DNA from: Actinomycetales bacterium
Lineage (GTDB): Bacteria > Actinomycetota > Actinomycetes > S36-B12
Direction: 5' to 3'
DNA length: 64,000 nucleotides
Assembly: GCA_018970765.1 (NCBI GenBank)
Contig: JAGWVT010000001.1
Span: 62,001 to 126,000 of the forward strand
Below are positions 1-11,490 of this stretch, one piece after another. The notes beneath the pieces are model-generated. The model was not told where the DNA came from. It did no database searches and saw nothing but the letters and a program-made list of their open reading frames with translations. Each line of letters starts with the position of its first letter. Positions within the stretch are counted from its first letter, which is position 1. A program made the translations under genes and the position numbers.

Positions 1-185
1 CAGCTGTCGCGCTCAATGCCGGCCGTGCCCGCCTTGAGTCTTCCGGTGGCTTGAGCCTGGAACATGCACGTGACGTTGCCGAGACCGGGGTGGACTACCT
101 TGCCGTCGGAGCGCTGACGCACTCGGCCCCGGTCTTGGATATCGGAGCAGATGTTCGTGCTGAATTCGCCGTTCAGGAGGGGTAG
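1..185 (+). CDS. nadC: Nicotinate-nucleotide pyrophosphorylase, C-terminal end (partial, cut by window edge)
   Basis: Frame from nt 3 reads AVALNAGRARLESSGGLSLEHARDVAETGVDYLAVGALTHSAPVLDIGADVRAEFAVQEG*, typical NadC C-terminus; directly abuts coaX. Confidence 0.85.
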   Translation, partial: AVALNAGRARLESSGGLSLEHARDVAETGVDYLAVGALTHSAPVLDIGADVRAEFAVQEG

Positions 186-947
186 ATGCTGCTCACCATT
201 GACGTCGGTAACACCAATACCGTGTTGGGGCTGTTCGCCGGGCAGGATCTGACGGCCTCCTGGCGAATCAAGACCGATGCTCGAACCACGGCCGATGAAC
301 TGATGCTTACCTTTCGCGGGCTGCTCGAGGGTCATGGCGCGATTGACGGCATCGCGCTGTGCAGCACGGTGCCGGCTGTCTTGCGTGAGATGCGCGTCAT
401 GCTAGATCGCTACTACCCGACCACACCCACGGTCATTGTTGAGCCCGGCATCAAGACGGGAGTGCCTATCCTCACGGATAACCCGAAGGAAGTCGGCACC
501 GACCGCATTGTGAACACGCTGGCGGCATTTCACGGGTTCTCTGGCCCTTGCATCGTGGTCGACTTCGGTACGTCAACGAACCTTGATGTGGTGTCCGCCA
601 AAGGGGAGTTCCTAGGTGGCGCATTGGCTCCCGGTATTGAGATTTCACTTGAAGCCCTCGCGGACCGGGCAGCGCAACTGCGCAAGGTGGAACTGGTCGA
701 GCCACGTTCAGCTATCGGCAAGAACACCGTCGAGGCGCTGCAGTCGGGAGCGCTCTATGGATTCGCCGGACAGGTAGATGGACTCGTGGACCGCATCGTT
801 GCCGAACTTGGTGCCGTGACTGCGGTCATTGCGACCGGGGGGCTGGCACCTATCGTCGTGCCGGAATCTCGCACGATCACCAATCACGAACCTGACCTCA
901 CGCTGGTCGGCCTACGGCTCATCTTCGAGCGGAATCAGCCGAACTAG
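186..947 (+). CDS. coaX: Type III pantothenate kinase
   Basis: MLLTIDVGNTNTVLGLF N-terminus and DFGTSTN...GGALAPGIEIS motifs; RBS ggagg. Confidence 0.93.
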   Translation: MLLTIDVGNTNTVLGLFAGQDLTASWRIKTDARTTADELMLTFRGLLEGHGAIDGIALCSTVPAVLREMRVMLDRYYPTTPTVIVEPGIKTGVPILTDNPKEVGTDRIVNTLAAFHGFSGPCIVVDFGTSTNLDVVSAKGEFLGGALAPGIEISLEALADRAAQLRKVELVEPRSAIGKNTVEALQSGALYGFAGQVDGLVDRIVAELGAVTAVIATGGLAPIVVPESRTITNHEPDLTLVGLRLIFERNQPN

Positions 948-1653
948 GCAGCGACAGCATCCTGGTCACCGCGGCCAATCCGTGGATTGGTCCCTTGGTA
1001 CGCGGCAGGATCAGGGTCCTGATCCCCAGAGCAATGCCCCCGGTGTCGTCTCGGCCTGAGTCGCCAACCATGAGCGTGTGCGCCGCCGGGAGATCAAGAG
1101 CGAGCAGTGCAGCATCGAAGATCCCCGGATCCGGCTTGACCACACCGACCTCATAGGAGAGCACCACGGCATCAATCCACTCGCTAATTCCTTCGCGGTC
1201 CAGGACTGGTCGGATCGGCACGCCGATGTTTGACAGGACACCTATCCGTAGGCCAGCGGCCTTGAGTGCACGCAGCGTCGGCACGGTGTCCGCGTAGGCA
1301 TGCCAGGTATCCAGGAGCACGTCATACAGTGCCTCGGCGAACTCTGCCGGCACGGCCGGTCCAGCAGCGAGCAGTTCGTGGAACACGCGCCGGTGGTCAG
1401 TGAAGGACAGATCACGCGAGCTTTGCGGATCCTGGATACGAGCTGTCTCCCAAATGCGGTCGAGGAAGAACTCCAGGGCAGCGCGCTCGGCTTCAGGTAG
1501 GGCGTAGGGCTGCTTGGACAACGCACGGTCGACCCACTCCCCGGCGTGGCCCTGGTCGACCAATGTTGCGTGCAGGTCGAAAATCACACCACGGACTGGC
1601 TCAACGACGGGAAAGTCCTCCGTATGGAATGCAGACGGTTGCCCGATACTCAC
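919..1653 (-). CDS. HAD family hydrolase
   Basis: FDLHATLVD, SNIGVP, KPDPGIFDAAL, MVGDSGRDDTGG motifs; GTG start with TAGGCT-N6 upstream; 3' end overlaps coaX 3' end. Confidence 0.85.
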   Translation of the reverse strand: MSIGQPSAFHTEDFPVVEPVRGVIFDLHATLVDQGHAGEWVDRALSKQPYALPEAERAALEFFLDRIWETARIQDPQSSRDLSFTDHRRVFHELLAAGPAVPAEFAEALYDVLLDTWHAYADTVPTLRALKAAGLRIGVLSNIGVPIRPVLDREGISEWIDAVVLSYEVGVVKPDPGIFDAALLALDLPAAHTLMVGDSGRDDTGGIALGIRTLILPRTKGPIHGLAAVTRMLSLPSSADSARR

Positions 1654-1691
1654 CGGCTCAGCCTAGGTCCGATTCGCACTAACCTTGCCCC

Positions 1692-3218
1692 GTGACCGAC
1701 GCCGACCCTGTCGAGAGTGGATTGACGGACGAGGCCACCGAGGACGTGCCGGAACAGATGCTGATACGCCAGGCGAAGCGGGCACGCTTGCTCGACGCAG
1801 GACTGCCGCCCTACCCGGTTGGACTGGTGCCGACACACGAGCTTGCCGACATCAGGGCGACGTATGCCCAGCTACCGATCGATACTCAGACCGGGGAGCG
1901 GGCAGCGGTTGCTGGTCGCATCCTCTTTATGCGCAATACCGGCAAACTGTGCTTCACGACCATTCAGTCAGGGGATGGGTCTCAGCTGCAGATCATGCTC
2001 TCGTTACAACAGGTCGGTGAAGAGTCTCTGGAGCGTTGGAAGGATCTCGTTGACATCGGTGACCACGTTTTCGTTACCGGAGAGATCATCACGTCTAAGC
2101 GCGGTGAACTGTCCATCCTTGCCGATGACTGGGTGATGTCGGCTAAGGCAATTCGTCCTTTACCGGTTGCTCACAAGGAACTCAATGAGCAAACGCGGGT
2201 TCGGCAGCGCTACCTGGATCTCATCATGCGACCAGAGGCCCGCGAGATGGTCCGCACCCGAGTGACGACGGTCGCCTCGCTGCGTCGAAGCCTTGATAAG
2301 CGAGGGTTTCTCGAGATCGAAACGCCGATGCTGCAAACGATGCATGGCGGAGCCACGGCACGACCTTTCATCACGACTTCCAATGCCTTCGATATCGAGT
2401 TGTACCTACGGATTGCTCCGGAGTTGTTTCTCAAGCGTGCTGTGGTGGGCGGCATAGAGCGGGTCTTTGAGATCAATCGCAATTTCCGGAATGAAGGCTC
2501 AGACTCATCACATTCACCCGAATTCGCGATGCTGGAGTTCTATCACGCGTACGCGGACTATCGAGATATGGCCAGGCTCACCCGCGAGATCATCCAGGAA
2601 GCTGCGATTGCAGTCACGGGAAGTACGACGGTGATTCACGCCGACGGTCAGGTCCTCGACCTGGGTGGGCAATGGTCCGAGGTAAGCCTGTACTCCGCAG
2701 TCAGTGATGCGGTTGGCGAACTAGTCACACCGCAAACTTCGCCGACCGACTTGACGAGGCTCTGCGCGAAGTTCCAGGTAGCGGTGAAGCCGACCTGGGT
2801 GGCCGGCAAATTGGTTGAAGAGCTCTTCGAGGCATTAGTCATCGAAACATTCGAGGGTCGTCCGACCTTCGTTTTCGATTACCCAGTCGATACTTCACCG
2901 TTGGTTCGCGATCACCGTGATCAGCAGGGCAAGGTGGAGAAGTGGGATCTCTACCTGCTTGGCTTCGAGCAGGCCACCGGCTATTCGGAACTCACCGACC
3001 CCATCGTGCAGCGTGAGCGGCTCATCGAACAGGCTGCCCTAGGGGCACGCGGTGATGATGAGGCGATGCGCCTCGACGAAGACTTCCTCCGGGCACTTGA
3101 ACACGGCATGCCGCCGACAGGTGGCGTTGGCATGGGCATCGATCGCCTGCTCATGTCGCTGACCGGTCTGGGAATCCGCGACACGATCATGTTTCCGTTG
3201 GTAAAACCGGAGTCCTGA
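1692..3218 (+). CDS. lysS: Lysyl-tRNA synthetase (class II)
   Basis: Full-length class II LysRS motifs (RVRQRYLDLI, FLEIETPMLQ, RNEGSDSSHSPEF, GVGMGIDRLLM). Confidence 0.95.
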   Translation: MTDADPVESGLTDEATEDVPEQMLIRQAKRARLLDAGLPPYPVGLVPTHELADIRATYAQLPIDTQTGERAAVAGRILFMRNTGKLCFTTIQSGDGSQLQIMLSLQQVGEESLERWKDLVDIGDHVFVTGEIITSKRGELSILADDWVMSAKAIRPLPVAHKELNEQTRVRQRYLDLIMRPEAREMVRTRVTTVASLRRSLDKRGFLEIETPMLQTMHGGATARPFITTSNAFDIELYLRIAPELFLKRAVVGGIERVFEINRNFRNEGSDSSHSPEFAMLEFYHAYADYRDMARLTREIIQEAAIAVTGSTTVIHADGQVLDLGGQWSEVSLYSAVSDAVGELVTPQTSPTDLTRLCAKFQVAVKPTWVAGKLVEELFEALVIETFEGRPTFVFDYPVDTSPLVRDHRDQQGKVEKWDLYLLGFEQATGYSELTDPIVQRERLIEQAALGARGDDEAMRLDEDFLRALEHGMPPTGGVGMGIDRLLMSLTGLGIRDTIMFPLVKPES

Positions 3219-3219
3219 G

Positions 3220-3731
3220 ATGGCTGAAACCGACGTGGTCATCAGACCGGCACGTACCTCCGATATCCGGGCCATTCGAACACTGGTTGACGCTTACGCA
3301 CCCGAGGGACGATTGCTCTCCAAGGCCACGGTGACGCTCTATGAAGATGTGCAGGAATTCATCGTCGCGGTCGACGTATCCCAGGATGACACGGTGATTG
3401 GATGTGGCGCGATCCACGTAATGTGGGAGGACCTTGCGGAGGTTCGCACGGTCGCCGTTCTACCCGAGTTTCGCGGTCTGGGCGTCGGATCGCGGTTGCT
3501 GAGTGTGCTGTTGGATCGGGCTCGGGATCTGGGAGTACGTCGGGTGTTTTGCCTGACATTCGAAACGGATTTTTTTGGACGTCACGGGTTCGAGGAGATC
3601 GCGGAGGCACCGGTTGACCCGGGTGTCTACGAGCAGCTGCTGCAATCATTCGACGAGGGTGTTGCGGAGTTCCTCGGCCTGGAGAGAGTGAAGCCGAACA
3701 CCCTCGGCAATCAGCGAATGCTGCGCGTCCT

Positions 3732-3735
<4 letters not shown>
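3220..3735 (+). CDS. GNAT amino-acid N-acetyltransferase (short ArgA type)
   Basis: GNAT fold motif VLPEFRGLGVGSRLL; resembles actinobacterial short ArgA proteins. Confidence 0.75.
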
Positions 3736-5803
<2,068 letters not shown>

Positions 5804-5847
5804 TGTGATGTGTGGGATTCTTGGGGCATGTGTGTCCGAGGTGTCCC

Positions 5848-6255
5848 GTGGCTGCACGCGGCTCACTGACCGGTCGGGCCCTGGTCCTCGCGGCAGTCGG
5901 CGTACTGCTCGTGGTCACCTTGGCGGTGCCCGCACGGACCTGGTTCGCTCAGCGCAGCGACATCGCCCGCTTGCAGGGCGAAGTGGCGGCTGCCCAGACG
6001 CGCATTTCGGAACTCACCATGCAGCGGGCTCGCTGGCAGGACCCGGCGTTCATCGCGGCTCAGGCACGCAGTCGGCTGCATATGGCCATGCCCGGCGAGG
6101 TTCCGTACCTGCTCGTTGGCGCTGAGGAGTTTGCCAAGCAGCAGACCGGCACCACCCCCGGAGTTGTCGGCAGTGCGCCGGTGACCTGGCTGGACCGCTT
6201 CCTCGCGAGTTGGCGAGCTGCGGACGAGTCGGCCGCAACTGATGCATCGAACTGA
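5848..6255 (+). CDS. FtsB/DivIC-like septum formation initiator family protein
   Basis: N-terminal TM followed by coiled coil (SDIARLQGEVAAAQTRISELTMQRARWQDPAFIAAQARSRLHMAMPGE); downstream of eno as in actinobacteria. Confidence 0.85.
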   Translation: MAARGSLTGRALVLAAVGVLLVVTLAVPARTWFAQRSDIARLQGEVAAAQTRISELTMQRARWQDPAFIAAQARSRLHMAMPGEVPYLLVGAEEFAKQQTGTTPGVVGSAPVTWLDRFLASWRAADESAATDASN

Positions 6256-6779
6256 TGCAACCCACTGATCGCCGCATCGTCGAGGCGCAGCTTGGTCGCT
6301 CGATCCGGGGTGCCGCAGAGGTTGCCCACCGCTGCGACTGTGGCGCACCCGACGTGATCGTCACCGAGCCGGTGCTCCCTGATGGCACGCCCTTCCCGAC
6401 GACCTACTACCTGACCTGTCCGGCGGCTGCGGCCGCGGTGGGGCGTCTGGAGGGCGACGGTCTCATGCGCGAACTCCAGCAGAGTCTGGCCGACGATCAG
6501 GTCAGCGCGGCCTATCGCGCAGCCCATCAGCACTATCTGCTGCAGCGGCGCCGTCTAGCCGAGGAGTTGGGGACAGCGGTGCCTGCCGAAATCGAGGAGA
6601 TCAGCGCGGGTGGCATGCCGGACCGCGTGAAGTGCTTACATGCCTTACTGGCTCAGTCACTGGCGTGCGGAGCAGGAATCAATCCGATCGGTGATGCAAC
6701 GCTGAGTCAGCTGGACCCGTGGTGGATAGGCAATTCCTGTGCGCAGCGGTGGGGCAGTGCTACGCAGGAGCCGTCATGA
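6255..6779 (+). CDS. DUF501 domain-containing protein
   Basis: Position between FtsB-like and Ppx genes; FPTTYYLTCPAAAAAVGRLE motif. Confidence 0.85.
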   Translation: MQPTDRRIVEAQLGRSIRGAAEVAHRCDCGAPDVIVTEPVLPDGTPFPTTYYLTCPAAAAAVGRLEGDGLMRELQQSLADDQVSAAYRAAHQHYLLQRRRLAEELGTAVPAEIEEISAGGMPDRVKCLHALLAQSLACGAGINPIGDATLSQLDPWWIGNSCAQRWGSATQEPS

Positions 6780-7720
6780 CCGCTGTCGCAGCAATCGACT
6801 GCGGAACTAACGCGATTCGGTTGCTCATTGCCGAAGCTGCACCTGATGAGCCACCGCAGCCGCGACTTCGCCTCATGCGCATCGTTCGACTCGGGGAAGG
6901 CGTCGATGCCACGGGGGCGTTCAACGCCGCGGCCATTCAGCGCACCATGCTGGCCATCGATGAGTACGCAGAACTGTTGCGAGACGCGAATGTGCAGCGG
7001 CTGCGCTTTGTGGCCACCTCGGCCAGTCGCGATGTACGTGATCGACGTCCGTTGCTCGATGGCGCCTTTGCTCGCCTCGGCGTGTACCCCGAGGTGATTA
7101 GCGCTGCTGAGGAGGCGCGCCTCTCCTTTTCCGGCGCGGTGAACGGTCTGCCGGAAGCCGTCCTGCCCACTCACCCGGTTGTAGTGGACATCGGAGGTGG
7201 GTCAACGGAGTTCGTGACCACGGTGGATGGTGCCCTTGGCAGCGTCAGCATCGACGTTGGGTGCGTCCGGTTGGCAGAACGACATCTGGGTCATGAATCC
7301 CGTGATGCGGCAACCGCCCAACAGGTTCACGCGATCCGAGCAGATGTTCGCGCACTGATGCCCACCGTTGTCGAGCGACTACCGCAGGCGCGACAGCCGG
7401 TGGTTATCGGGGTGGCGGGAACCGTAACCACGGTGGTCGCCATGAGTTTGGGGCTTGATTCCTACGATGAAGAACGAATCCACGGTGCCAGCATCACCCT
7501 GGGCCAGGCCGTCGCAGTGGCCGAGACCCTGACCGCCATGACCAGGGCGCAGCGAGCCGCGCTGCCCTTCATGCATCCGGGTCGTGTTGACGTCATCACG
7601 GCCGGAGCCTGGGTGCTGGTCGAGGCCATGAGCGGCGTGAACGCCGATACGGTCATCGCCGCCGAGACCGACATTCTGGACGGGATCGTCACAGAACTTG
7701 GGTCCTCGCTGCCCACCTAG
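6776..7720 (+). CDS. Ppx/GppA-type exopolyphosphatase
   Basis: AAIDCGTNAIRLLIAE and VVDIGGGSTEF motifs; ATGA overlap with DUF501. Confidence 0.9.
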   Translation: MTAVAAIDCGTNAIRLLIAEAAPDEPPQPRLRLMRIVRLGEGVDATGAFNAAAIQRTMLAIDEYAELLRDANVQRLRFVATSASRDVRDRRPLLDGAFARLGVYPEVISAAEEARLSFSGAVNGLPEAVLPTHPVVVDIGGGSTEFVTTVDGALGSVSIDVGCVRLAERHLGHESRDAATAQQVHAIRADVRALMPTVVERLPQARQPVVIGVAGTVTTVVAMSLGLDSYDEERIHGASITLGQAVAVAETLTAMTRAQRAALPFMHPGRVDVITAGAWVLVEAMSGVNADTVIAAETDILDGIVTELGSSLPT

Positions 7721-7738
7721 ACTGCTCGCGGAGGTCTG

Positions 7739-8731
7739 GTGGGCATCACTATTCGCGATGTTGCGGCGGCGGCCGGCGTGTCAACGGCGACGGTTTCGCG
7801 CGCTCTGCGTGGCCTGCCCAATGTCGACGAAGTCACCCGACAGCGGGTCCGCGACGTGGCCACGCATCTGGACTACGTCATCTCACCTAGTGCGTCGAGA
7901 CTGGCCAGTGGCCGGACCGGCAGTGTTGCGGTTATCACGCCCGCCGTCTCGCGCTGGTTCTTTGCCACGGTGCTGTCCGGGGTCGAATCGGTGCTCCAGG
8001 ACGCCGGGGTCGATTTGCTCCTGCAGAGTACGGCGACGGCCACAATCTCACCGGCGCGCCTTCGTGGTCGGGTCGATGGTGTTCTGGCCATCTCAGTGCC
8101 GCCGGAGGACCCGCAGCTGCAGCGTGTTATCGACCTTGGCCTGCCCACTTCCCTGATCGGAACCTGGTGCGAGGGTGCTCCCAGTGTCATGATCGACGAC
8201 GTCCAGGCTGCGGTGACGGCGACCAGGCACCTGATCGACCAGGGACATCAGCGGATTGGTCTCATTAGTGGCAGTGCTGATGGCGCTCCTGCCACACCGA
8301 GTTATGCCAGGCGCACCGGATTCCTCGAGACCATGCAAACGGCCACCCTGGAAGTCGGTCCTCAGTTGGAGGCCCATGGCCAGTTCACGATCGACGGCGG
8401 TGAGCAGGCTATGGAGCAGTTATTGGCGTCTGAAACGCCGCCCACGGCTGTTTTCGCCATGTCCGACGAGATGGCATTCGGTGCGATGCGCGCCCTGCGG
8501 CGTCATGGACTTGCCCCCGGTCAGGACGTGGCCTTGGTTGGAATCGATGGGCATGACATGTCCGAATACTTGGAACTGAGCACGGTGGCTCAGCCGGTCG
8601 TGGAGTTAGGCAGAATCGCCGCAACATGGATGCTCGAGCAGTTGGCTGACGGTCCCACGCGGCCGCCGGAGTCAATCCTGGTTCCTACGACGCTCATCGT
8701 CCGAGGCTCATCAGCGCGACCCCGCCTTTGA
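7739..8731 (+). CDS. LacI family transcriptional regulator
   Basis: ITIRDVAAAAGVSTATVSRALRG HTH; periplasmic-binding-like effector domain. Confidence 0.92.
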   Translation: MGITIRDVAAAAGVSTATVSRALRGLPNVDEVTRQRVRDVATHLDYVISPSASRLASGRTGSVAVITPAVSRWFFATVLSGVESVLQDAGVDLLLQSTATATISPARLRGRVDGVLAISVPPEDPQLQRVIDLGLPTSLIGTWCEGAPSVMIDDVQAAVTATRHLIDQGHQRIGLISGSADGAPATPSYARRTGFLETMQTATLEVGPQLEAHGQFTIDGGEQAMEQLLASETPPTAVFAMSDEMAFGAMRALRRHGLAPGQDVALVGIDGHDMSEYLELSTVAQPVVELGRIAATWMLEQLADGPTRPPESILVPTTLIVRGSSARPRL

Positions 8732-8743
8732 AGATCCACTTCC

Positions 8744-9442
8744 GTGCACACGCTCGCTGAGCTCGACGAGGCCATCTGCCAGTGCCGGGCTTGTCCGCGG
8801 CTCATTGAGTGGTGCCAGCAGGTGGCGCAGGAACGTCGTGCCGCATATCGCGACGAGGTGTACTGGGGTGGGCCGGTACCGGGATTCGGTTCGGATGCAC
8901 CAACGATCCTTATCGTCGGCTTAGCCCCCGGTGCCCATGGAGCCAATCGCACGGGTCGGATGTTCACTGGGGATCGAAGCGGTGAGTGGCTCTTTGCATC
9001 CCTGCATCGCGTTGGCCTAGCTGCATTGCCAACCTCCCAGCATCGCTTCGATGGTCAGGCCCTTCGGGGTGTGCGCATAACCGCGGCGGTGCACTGTGCG
9101 CCGCCCGGCAACAAGCCGACGGCTGAGGAGTTCGCAACCTGTGCATCCTGGCTGCAGCGGGAATGGGTGCTGGTAGCCCCGACGGTTCGCGTCGTGGTGG
9201 CCCTCGGGGGGCTGGCCTGGACGGCGAGCCTTCGCATGCTCCGCCAGGCCGGTGCCGAGGTATCAGCCGCACGTTTCGGCCATGGAGCCCAGGCCCAGGC
9301 GCAGCTTGCTGACCGAGATTTCGCATTGCTGGGCAGTTACCACCCCAGCCAGCAGAATACGTTCACCGGACGGCTGACCGAATCGATGCTTGATGCGGTC
9401 CTGGCCCGGGCACGGGACCTATCGTGTCGGCAGCCCCTGTAG
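8744..9442 (+). CDS. Uracil-DNA glycosylase (UdgB/family 5 type)
   Basis: CRACPRLIEW, LIVGLAPGAHGANRTGRMFTGDRSG, LGSYHPSQQNTFTGRL motifs; stop codon lies inside the tRNA gene. Confidence 0.88.
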   Translation: MHTLAELDEAICQCRACPRLIEWCQQVAQERRAAYRDEVYWGGPVPGFGSDAPTILIVGLAPGAHGANRTGRMFTGDRSGEWLFASLHRVGLAALPTSQHRFDGQALRGVRITAAVHCAPPGNKPTAEEFATCASWLQREWVLVAPTVRVVVALGGLAWTASLRMLRQAGAEVSAARFGHGAQAQAQLADRDFALLGSYHPSQQNTFTGRLTESMLDAVLARARDLSCRQPL

Positions 9443-9505
9443 TCCAATGGCAGAGACACCCGGCTTAAACCCGGCACAGTGAGGGTTCGACTCCCTCCAG
9501 GGGCA
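9433..9505 (+). tRNA. tRNA-like gene, anticodon UAA (Leu codon UUA), 73 nt, class I shape (short variable loop)
   Basis: Acceptor GCCCCTG/CAGGGGC, T-arm GAGGG-TTCGACT-CCCTC, anticodon loop C-T-TAA-A-C, 5-nt variable loop ACAGT, discriminator A, no encoded CCA. Confidence 0.8.
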
Positions 9506-9564
9506 CGTCAGGATCGTCGGAGGATCCGCTTGGCGAATCTCGCCGGATCGGTTAACGTGAAAAC

Positions 9565-10434
9565 ATGCAATCAAACAACCCCATCCTTAGCCGCTACGAG
9601 AAGCCAGCCGATAAGGGCGGGTTTGCCTACGACGAGGGCAAGCGGGCCTATGCCCAGGCCGCAGGGACCGCCCCGGCGACGCAGACCCTTACCCCTCCAG
9701 GTGGTCAGCCACCGACGGCCACCGATGACACCTTTGCAACCATCACGGCCGGTGCCGGACTGCGTCTGACGCTCAACGATGTCATCGTCAAGACACTCAT
9801 CGTTTTTGCGGTCGTTGTGGTCTTCGCCTTCGTGGGTTGGAACCTCGCCTACACGATGCCGTGGATTCTGCTTCCCTCGCTCATCATCGCCACGGTCTTT
9901 GGGTTCATCAATGCGCTGAAGAAGAAGGTCTCTCCCGCGCTGGTTCTGCTCTACGCGGTCTTCGAAGGCGTCCTGCTGGGTGCCATCAGCAATTGGTACA
10001 ACCAGTACGCCCTCGGTTCGGACTATCAGGGCATCGTCCTACAAGCGGTGATGGCCACCATGGTGACGCTCGGCGTCATGCTGGTTCTGTATGTCACTGG
10101 AATCGTCAAGGTCACCAAGAAGTTCATGACAATTCTGCTGGTCGCCGGTGTCGCCTATCTCGTTATCGGCATCGCGTCACTGGTTGCCGCGATGTTCGGT
10201 GTCGGAGGCGGCTGGGGCTTCTACGGGGTCGATGGCATCGGCATTCTGATCTGCGTCTTCGGCGTGCTGATCGCCGCGTTCTTCTTGATGCTCGATTTCG
10301 AGGCAATCAAGCAGGGCATCGCCATGGGCGCCCCAGAGCGGGAATCGTGGCGGATGGCCTTCGGCCTCACCGTCACCCTGGTGTGGATCTACCTGGAGTT
10401 CCTGCGTCTCCTGGCTATCTTCTCCAGGAACTAG
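9565..10434 (+). CDS. Bax inhibitor-1/YccA family membrane protein
   Basis: Multi-TM; ALVLLYAVFEGVLLGAISNWYNQ and related BI-1 signatures; TAACGT-N6-ATG start. Confidence 0.92.
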   Translation: MQSNNPILSRYEKPADKGGFAYDEGKRAYAQAAGTAPATQTLTPPGGQPPTATDDTFATITAGAGLRLTLNDVIVKTLIVFAVVVVFAFVGWNLAYTMPWILLPSLIIATVFGFINALKKKVSPALVLLYAVFEGVLLGAISNWYNQYALGSDYQGIVLQAVMATMVTLGVMLVLYVTGIVKVTKKFMTILLVAGVAYLVIGIASLVAAMFGVGGGWGFYGVDGIGILICVFGVLIAAFFLMLDFEAIKQGIAMGAPERESWRMAFGLTVTLVWIYLEFLRLLAIFSRN

Positions 10435-10440
10435 TACTCC

Positions 10441-10764
10441 TCACGGAAGGGCGCTGGTTGCGGATTTCACCGCGACCAGCGCCCTTTGCGTTGCTGAAGT
10501 GACCTTGACTTCGTCCTGGCAACGCTGGACACACGCCAGGAAGTCAGCACCGATCACGGCAAGCTGGGCACCTGCGGCCCGCGCGGCGATCCGGGGCACC
10601 TCCACAGGGCCGCTGTCGCCGAGCGCGAGGGTGAGTTTGCGCAATTGCTGAACCGCTACTGCCGCAACTTCGTAACCCGCGACCCAGTGCCGCTCTGGCA
10701 GTCTCCCGAGACGATCAACAAGTCTGCCCAGGGCGATCTGGAACTCGTTGAGTTCAGTGTTCAC
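10441..10764 (-). CDS. Small hypothetical protein (about 107 aa)
   Basis: In-frame GTG at 10764 reads VNTELNEFQIALGRLVDRLGRLPERHW...; overlaps MBL 3' end by 11 nt; longer listed ORF is unlikely. Confidence 0.55.
   Translation of the reverse strand: MNTELNEFQIALGRLVDRLGRLPERHWVAGYEVAAVAVQQLRKLTLALGDSGPVEVPRIAARAAGAQLAVIGADFLACVQRCQDEVKVTSATQRALVAVKSATSALP
10447..10486. terminator. Bidirectional intrinsic-terminator-like hairpin
   Basis: AAGGGCGCTGGTTGCGG-ATTTCA-CCGCGACCAGCGCCCTT, 17-bp stem with one G-U type mismatch, between convergent genes. Confidence 0.8.
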
Positions 10765-11473
10765 GGTTCTGACGTGCAAGGAATTCACGGATTGCGGTGC
10801 GACCTCGATCGCGGATCTCCGGCCCATGGGTGAAGGCCGCAGTCTGGAATTGCAGGTCGACGAACTTCTCCGCGGTCTGGCGAGACTGAGCTGCGTTGGT
10901 GCAGAACGCTGCATACGACCAGCGCATCCGGCTAGCGATATTGAAAATCGAGTCACCGGTAATGAGTACCCCTGAAGTTTGGTGCAGTAGTGAGATGTGC
11001 CCGGGTGTGTGCCCAGGGGTGTGAATAACCTGCAGGCCGCCGGCCAAGTCGATCACCTGGCCGTCCTGCAGGGTGCCGCTCACCGACGTCGCAGCGAAGC
11101 CACCCTTGCTGAGCCGGCCGAAGATGCGACCGGAGCCGGAGCTGGCATCCAGTGGGGGACGCTCACCACTGCGGATGAAGCCCGCTTCCAGCTCGTGTAC
11201 GAGTACGCCGTCGGCGGCACTGGAGGCGACCACCTCTGCCGCGCCACCGGCATGGTCGGAGTGTGCGTGGGTCAGGATGATGTGCTGCACATCCTGAGGG
11301 TGTTTGCCTAGTGCGGCCAACGCCCGTTGGATTCGAACCGGTGCTCGTTTGACCCCACAGTCCACCAGGGTTACCGACCCGTCACCTTCGAGGAAGGCGA
11401 AAGAGTTGATTGCATCCCCGAAGGTTGGAATTCGGAAGATTCCCGGAGCAAGCTGCACGACGGCATCAGCCAT
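10754..11473 (-). CDS. MBL-fold metallo-hydrolase
   Basis: THAHSDHAGG, HTPGHTPGH, ITGDSIF motifs. Confidence 0.9.
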   Translation of the reverse strand: MADAVVQLAPGIFRIPTFGDAINSFAFLEGDGSVTLVDCGVKRAPVRIQRALAALGKHPQDVQHIILTHAHSDHAGGAAEVVASSAADGVLVHELEAGFIRSGERPPLDASSGSGRIFGRLSKGGFAATSVSGTLQDGQVIDLAGGLQVIHTPGHTPGHISLLHQTSGVLITGDSIFNIASRMRWSYAAFCTNAAQSRQTAEKFVDLQFQTAAFTHGPEIRDRGRTAIREFLARQNREH

Positions 11474-11490
11474 AGGGCGAGAATAGGTCC
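11474..11490. promoter_or_regulatory. Divergent leaderless promoter region MBL/cbs (17 bp between start codons)
   Basis: Plus GAGAAT(11479-11484)-N6-ATG; minus TATTCT(11485-11480)-N6-ATG. Confidence 0.6.
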
